From an uncultured Bacilli bacterium (GTDB lineage Bacteria; Bacillota_I; Bacilli_A; RF39; UBA660), in the NCBI GenBank assembly GCA_944331895.1, contig CALVIX010000004.1, positions 1 through 64,000 of the forward strand: a stretch of 64,000 nucleotides of DNA. Reading direction: 5' to 3'. Positions 61,530 through 64,000 of the stretch are shown here, piece by piece. The position numbers and the translations under genes are program-made. Each line of letters starts with the position of its first letter. The stretch's first letter is position 1. A model generated the notes under the pieces. That model was not told the origin of the DNA, did no database searches, and saw only the letters and a program-made list of their open reading frames with translations.

Positions 61530-62441
61530 ATGAAAAACGCTATTCGTTATTATTATAACTTATATGTGGAAAACATCCACCAAGCAGATCAGCAGTATCG
61601 TTTTCAGATTGGAGAAGACCATTATTTATTTATGTTTGTGGAGTCATCTTTAGATGAAATTATGGAAATCTATCGTTTTTCGACTCAATTATTACATTAC
61701 GGGGTATTTTGTCATGAAATTATTTTAAATCAACAGAATCAAGTAGTAACAATGATCAATCAAAAACCATATGTACTTTTAAAAATGTATCATTATAAAA
61801 ACGATCCAGTGATCTTAAATGATTGTTTGGATCTAACACAATATGGAATCGAAGTAAATAAAAGTGATTTTTTAAAGAGAAACGACTGGTATCAATTATG
61901 GACATTAAAAATTGATTATTTAGAATATCAGATAAGCCAATTTGGAAAGAAGTTTCCGATGATTCGTGAAAGCTTCGGATATTTTGTAGGGCTTTCCGAA
62001 AATAGTATCTCATTGTTTCAACAATTATCGAAGAAAAATGCACCTCTTTGTATAGCGCATAGAAGAATTTATAAAAACCAAACTTTATCTGATTTTTATA
62101 ATCCGTTGAATTTTATTATCGATTTTCGTATTAGAGATACGAGTGAATATTTTAAAATGCGTTTTTTTGAGGGTGTTTTTGTAATAGATGAAATAGAGTC
62201 TTATTTGAAAAAGGCAAATTTATCGGAAGAGGAATTACAGTTGTTTTTTTGCCGAATGATGTTTCCGACTTATTATTTTGATTTATATGAAAAAATTATA
62301 TCAAGAGAGATTGCAGAGAAAGCTCTTTTAGATATTATCGATCGTATTGCAGAATACGAATCGTTTTTAAGAACTTTATACGTTATGATTTCAAAAATAA
62401 CTTCTTTGCCAGATATAGAATGGATAAATAAAAAAATGTAA
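61530..62441 (+). CDS. CotS/YutH-like kinase-fold protein (probably inactive)
   Basis: This 303-residue protein resembles the CotS/YutH spore-coat family of aminoglycoside-phosphotransferase-fold proteins in length and in the order of blocks: an N-lobe of strands (YRFQIGEDHYLFMFVE), a mid-helical region, and APLCIAHRRIYKNQTLSDFY where active kinases have HGDLHxxN. The catalytic Asp is absent, so it is probably a pseudokinase. GAGGTGG precedes the ATG. The presence of a spore-related family does not prove sporulation. Confidence 0.55.
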   Translation: MKNAIRYYYNLYVENIHQADQQYRFQIGEDHYLFMFVESSLDEIMEIYRFSTQLLHYGVFCHEIILNQQNQVVTMINQKPYVLLKMYHYKNDPVILNDCLDLTQYGIEVNKSDFLKRNDWYQLWTLKIDYLEYQISQFGKKFPMIRESFGYFVGLSENSISLFQQLSKKNAPLCIAHRRIYKNQTLSDFYNPLNFIIDFRIRDTSEYFKMRFFEGVFVIDEIESYLKKANLSEEELQLFFCRMMFPTYYFDLYEKIISREIAEKALLDIIDRIAEYESFLRTLYVMISKITSLPDIEWINKKM

Positions 62442-62459
62442 GATTAAGATCTTACATTT
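62434..62459. terminator. Bidirectional terminator between the CotS-like gene and the Nfu gene
   Basis: AAATGTAAGAT and ATCTTACATTT form an 11-bp stem with loop TAAG. Confidence 0.85.
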
Positions 62460-62677
62460 ACAACTTCTTTGATTTCTGGGATTTCTTCTTTGAGTGCGAA
62501 TTCTATTCCATCTTTCAATGTATAATCTAGCATTTCACAATTAGAACAAGCTCCAGTCATTTGTATATATACAATTTGGTCTTGGTATTTGATAAATTCG
62601 ATATTTCCACCTTCTGATATTAAAAAAGGTCTTAATTGATCCAAGACGGACATGATTTTCTTTTCTGTTTCTGACAT
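62444..62677 (-). CDS. Nfu-type iron-sulfur scaffold (NifU C-terminal domain)
   Basis: A stand-alone NifU C-terminal domain of 77 residues that assembles Fe-S clusters with the CxxC in GACSNCEML, then TLKDGIEFALKEEIPEI. I take the ATG at 62677 because AAAGGTG is six bases upstream; an upstream GTG overlaps this SD. It is monocistronic and convergent with the CotS-like gene. Confidence 0.9.
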   Translation of the reverse strand: MSETEKKIMSVLDQLRPFLISEGGNIEFIKYQDQIVYIQMTGACSNCEMLDYTLKDGIEFALKEEIPEIKEVVNVRS

Positions 62678-62778
62678 ATTCATCACCTTTACAAATTATA
62701 CAATACATTTTTAAATTAGTAAACAACCTTTTGCATTTCTATAATTATCTATGCTATAATAAACAAAGAGGTGGGGCC

Positions 62779-63162
62779 ATGGCAAATTATAAGAAAGGGA
62801 ATATAGTAACAGGAACAGTAACGGGAATAGAGTCTTACGGTGTATTTGTTTCGTTTGATGAATATTATAGTGGACTGATTCATATTTCAGAAATTTCTCA
62901 TGGTTTCGTTAAGGATATTCACGATTATGTAAAAGTCGGAGACGTGATTAAAGTGGAAATATTAGAAGTCGATGAAGAGACTTCACATTTGAAATTGAGT
63001 ATTAAGAATATTGGTATTGAAAAACCAAGACCAAGTCGCAGAAAGAAGAGAAAGATAGAAGAGACTCCGTCTGGGTTTCACACATTGGCACAGAAATTAC
63101 CATATTGGATTAAAGAAAATTTAAAAAAACAGGAAAATGGAATAAATTCTATTGACAAATAA
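62779..63162 (+). CDS. Single S1-domain RNA-binding protein (YugI/CvfD-like)
   Basis: This 127-residue protein has an S1/OB domain at residues 4-75 (GNIVTGTVTGIESYGVFVSFDEYYSGLIHISEIS...) and a basic tail (RPSRRKKRKIEE) for RNA binding, as in general stress protein 13/CvfD. GAGGTGGGG precedes the ATG at 62779. The tRNA promoter overlaps its last codons. Confidence 0.88.
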   Translation: MANYKKGNIVTGTVTGIESYGVFVSFDEYYSGLIHISEISHGFVKDIHDYVKVGDVIKVEILEVDEETSHLKLSIKNIGIEKPRPSRRKKRKIEETPSGFHTLAQKLPYWIKENLKKQENGINSIDK

Positions 63163-63180
63163 ATATATAAATGTTATATT
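63152..63180 (+). promoter_or_regulatory. Promoter of the tRNA cluster
   Basis: TTGACA (63152-63157), 17 bases, TATATT (63175-63180); it overlaps the end of the S1 gene (IDK-stop) and lies about 20 bases before tRNA-Val. Confidence 0.85.
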
Positions 63181-63201
63181 TAATTACGTCCAGTGGTTTA
63201 C

Positions 63202-63278
63202 GGGCGCTTAGCTCAGTTGGTTAGAGCACCTGCCTTACAAGCAGGGGGTCATAGGTTCGAGTCCTATAGCGCCCACCA
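63202..63278 (+). tRNA. tRNA-Val (TAC)
   Basis: Acceptor GGGCGCT/AGCGCCC, anticodon loop CTTACAA, encoded CCA. Confidence 0.97.
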
Positions 63279-63287
63279 TATTTTTTT

Positions 63288-63363
<76 letters not shown>

Positions 63364-63368
63364 TCGAT

Positions 63369-63452
63369 GGGGGGATAGCGAAGTGGTCAAACGCGGCAGA
63401 CTGTAAATCTGTTCCTTCGGGTTCAAAGGTTCAAATCCTTTTCCCCCCACCA
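63369..63452 (+). tRNA. tRNA-Tyr (GTA)
   Basis: Class II tRNA with a long variable arm; anticodon loop CTGTAAA; acceptor G-run/C-run; encoded CCA. Confidence 0.96.
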
Positions 63453-63479
63453 CTGATTATGACCAGTTTTACATAAATT

Positions 63480-63554
63480 TGCCTCGTAGCCAAGCGGTAA
63501 GGCACCACACTTTGACTGTGGCATTCGCTAGTTCGAGTCTAGCCGAGGCAGCCA
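63480..63554 (+). tRNA. tRNA-Gln (TTG)
   Basis: Acceptor TGCCTCG/CGAGGCA; anticodon loop CTTTGAC; encoded CCA. Confidence 0.96.
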
Positions 63555-63561
63555 TGATTAT

Positions 63562-63637
63562 GTTCCGCTAGCTCAGTAGGTAGAGCATTTGACTTTTAAT
63601 CAAAGGGTCCGGAGTTCGAATCTCCGGCGGGACACCA
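63562..63637 (+). tRNA. tRNA-Lys (TTT)
   Basis: Acceptor GTTCCGC/GCGGGAC with one wobble; anticodon loop CTTTTAA; encoded CCA. Confidence 0.96.
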
Positions 63638-63647
63638 TTTGAATATT

Positions 63648-63674
63648 ACAAATCCTTTGGATTTGTTTTATTTT
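63648..63674 (+). terminator. Terminator after tRNA-Lys
   Basis: ACAAATCC-TTT-GGATTTGT followed by TTTATTTT. Confidence 0.82.
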
Positions 63675-63736
63675 AACTATCATGTGTATAAAACAGGTCA
63701 GAAATTCATAGAATTAAAAAAAACCTATAAAAAGGC

Positions 63737-63765
63737 TTGCAAAAATAGGATAGTTATTGTATAAT
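63737..63765 (+). promoter_or_regulatory. Promoter of the tRNA-Leu/tRNA-Ser pair
   Basis: TTGCAA, 17 bases, TATAAT, about 34 bases before tRNA-Leu. Confidence 0.87.
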
Positions 63766-63799
63766 TTAAATTGTCTGATTTATATCAGGTCATTGTGTT

Positions 63800-63888
63800 G
63801 CCTGAGTGGCGGAATAGGTAGACGCACAGGACTTAAAATCCTGCGAGGGTTATACCTCATGCCGGTTCAAGTCCGGCCTTAGGCACCA
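63800..63888 (+). tRNA. tRNA-Leu (TAA)
   Basis: Long variable arm; acceptor GCCTGAG/CTTAGGC with one wobble; anticodon loop CTTAAAA; encoded CCA. Confidence 0.96.
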
Positions 63889-63891
63889 ACT

Positions 63892-63982
63892 GGAGAAATA
63901 CCCAAGTCTGGTTGAAGGGACCGGTCTTGAAAACCGGGAGGTCGGAAACGGCGCGGGGGTTCGAATCCCTCTTTCTCCGCCA
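63892..63982 (+). tRNA. tRNA-Ser (TGA)
   Basis: Long variable arm; anticodon loop CTTGAAA; acceptor GGAGAAA/TTTCTCC; encoded CCA. It starts three bases after tRNA-Leu. Confidence 0.95.
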
Positions 63983-64000
63983 TTTATATTTTAATATCGC

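Overview
The window is AT-rich bacterial DNA with TGA, TAA and TAG all used as stops (TGG is Trp), so it is not a code-4 mollicute. An agr quorum-sensing locus, TTG/GTG starts behind strong Shine-Dalgarno sites, a long-form HPF next to secA, and DUF308, RmuC and CotS/YutH-like proteins point to a low-GC Bacillota, most likely an uncultured Bacilli/Erysipelotrichales/RF39-type gut lineage. The lineage is inference from gene content and base composition; the sequence does not name the organism. Promoters are easy to read: several have TTGACA or TTGCAA/TTGTAA, a 17-base spacer and TATAAT.

Layout. 1-3.3 kb is a defence patch: the end of a HEPN-motif protein, then a convergent restriction endonuclease/TaqI-like adenine methylase pair sharing a bidirectional terminator. 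3.5-11.3 kb is a complete type II-A CRISPR-Cas locus: a 1042-residue SaCas9-like cas9, a tracrRNA gene, cas1, cas2, a csn2-like gene, and an array of 35 full repeats plus a decayed terminal one, with a 66-base period and blocks of duplicated spacers. 11.4-16.4 kb holds a PHP phosphoesterase and a decayed phage/mobile-element remnant carrying a multi-domain polyvalent (effector-like) protein. 16.5-23.7 kb has a secreted SGNH hydrolase, an ASST-type sulfotransferase, an HTH protein, a P-type cation ATPase and a degenerate HNH protein.

23.8-30.2 kb contains two cold-shock genes and a rearranged agr locus. agrBD is separated from agrAC by an inverted partial copy of agrC and a 96-base inverted repeat enclosing tRNA-Trp, a membrane protein, a zinc-ribbon protein and a DraG-like hydrolase. 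30.3-36.5 kb carries hpf, secA, a membrane-anchored tandem thioredoxin, a PH-domain protein and a large membrane protein.

36.6-54.6 kb is the most striking part: about 18 kb, all on the plus strand, that joins a Tad/Flp-pilus module (SAF/CpaB-like protein, CpaF ATPase, TadB, TadC, Flp-like pilin, two TadE-like proteins, TadZ-like protein) to a type IV secretion module (three VirB2-like pilins, VirB6, VirB3/PrgI-like, a split VirB4, CHAP hydrolase, lipoprotein, VirD4). No relaxase or integrase is seen, and ordinary chromosomal genes lie on both sides. It looks like a resident surface secretion or DNA-transfer machine rather than a standard conjugative element. 54.7-63.2 kb is housekeeping (rhodanese, RmuC, UvrD-like helicase, membrane proteins, Nfu, S1 protein), and the window ends in a seven-tRNA cluster.
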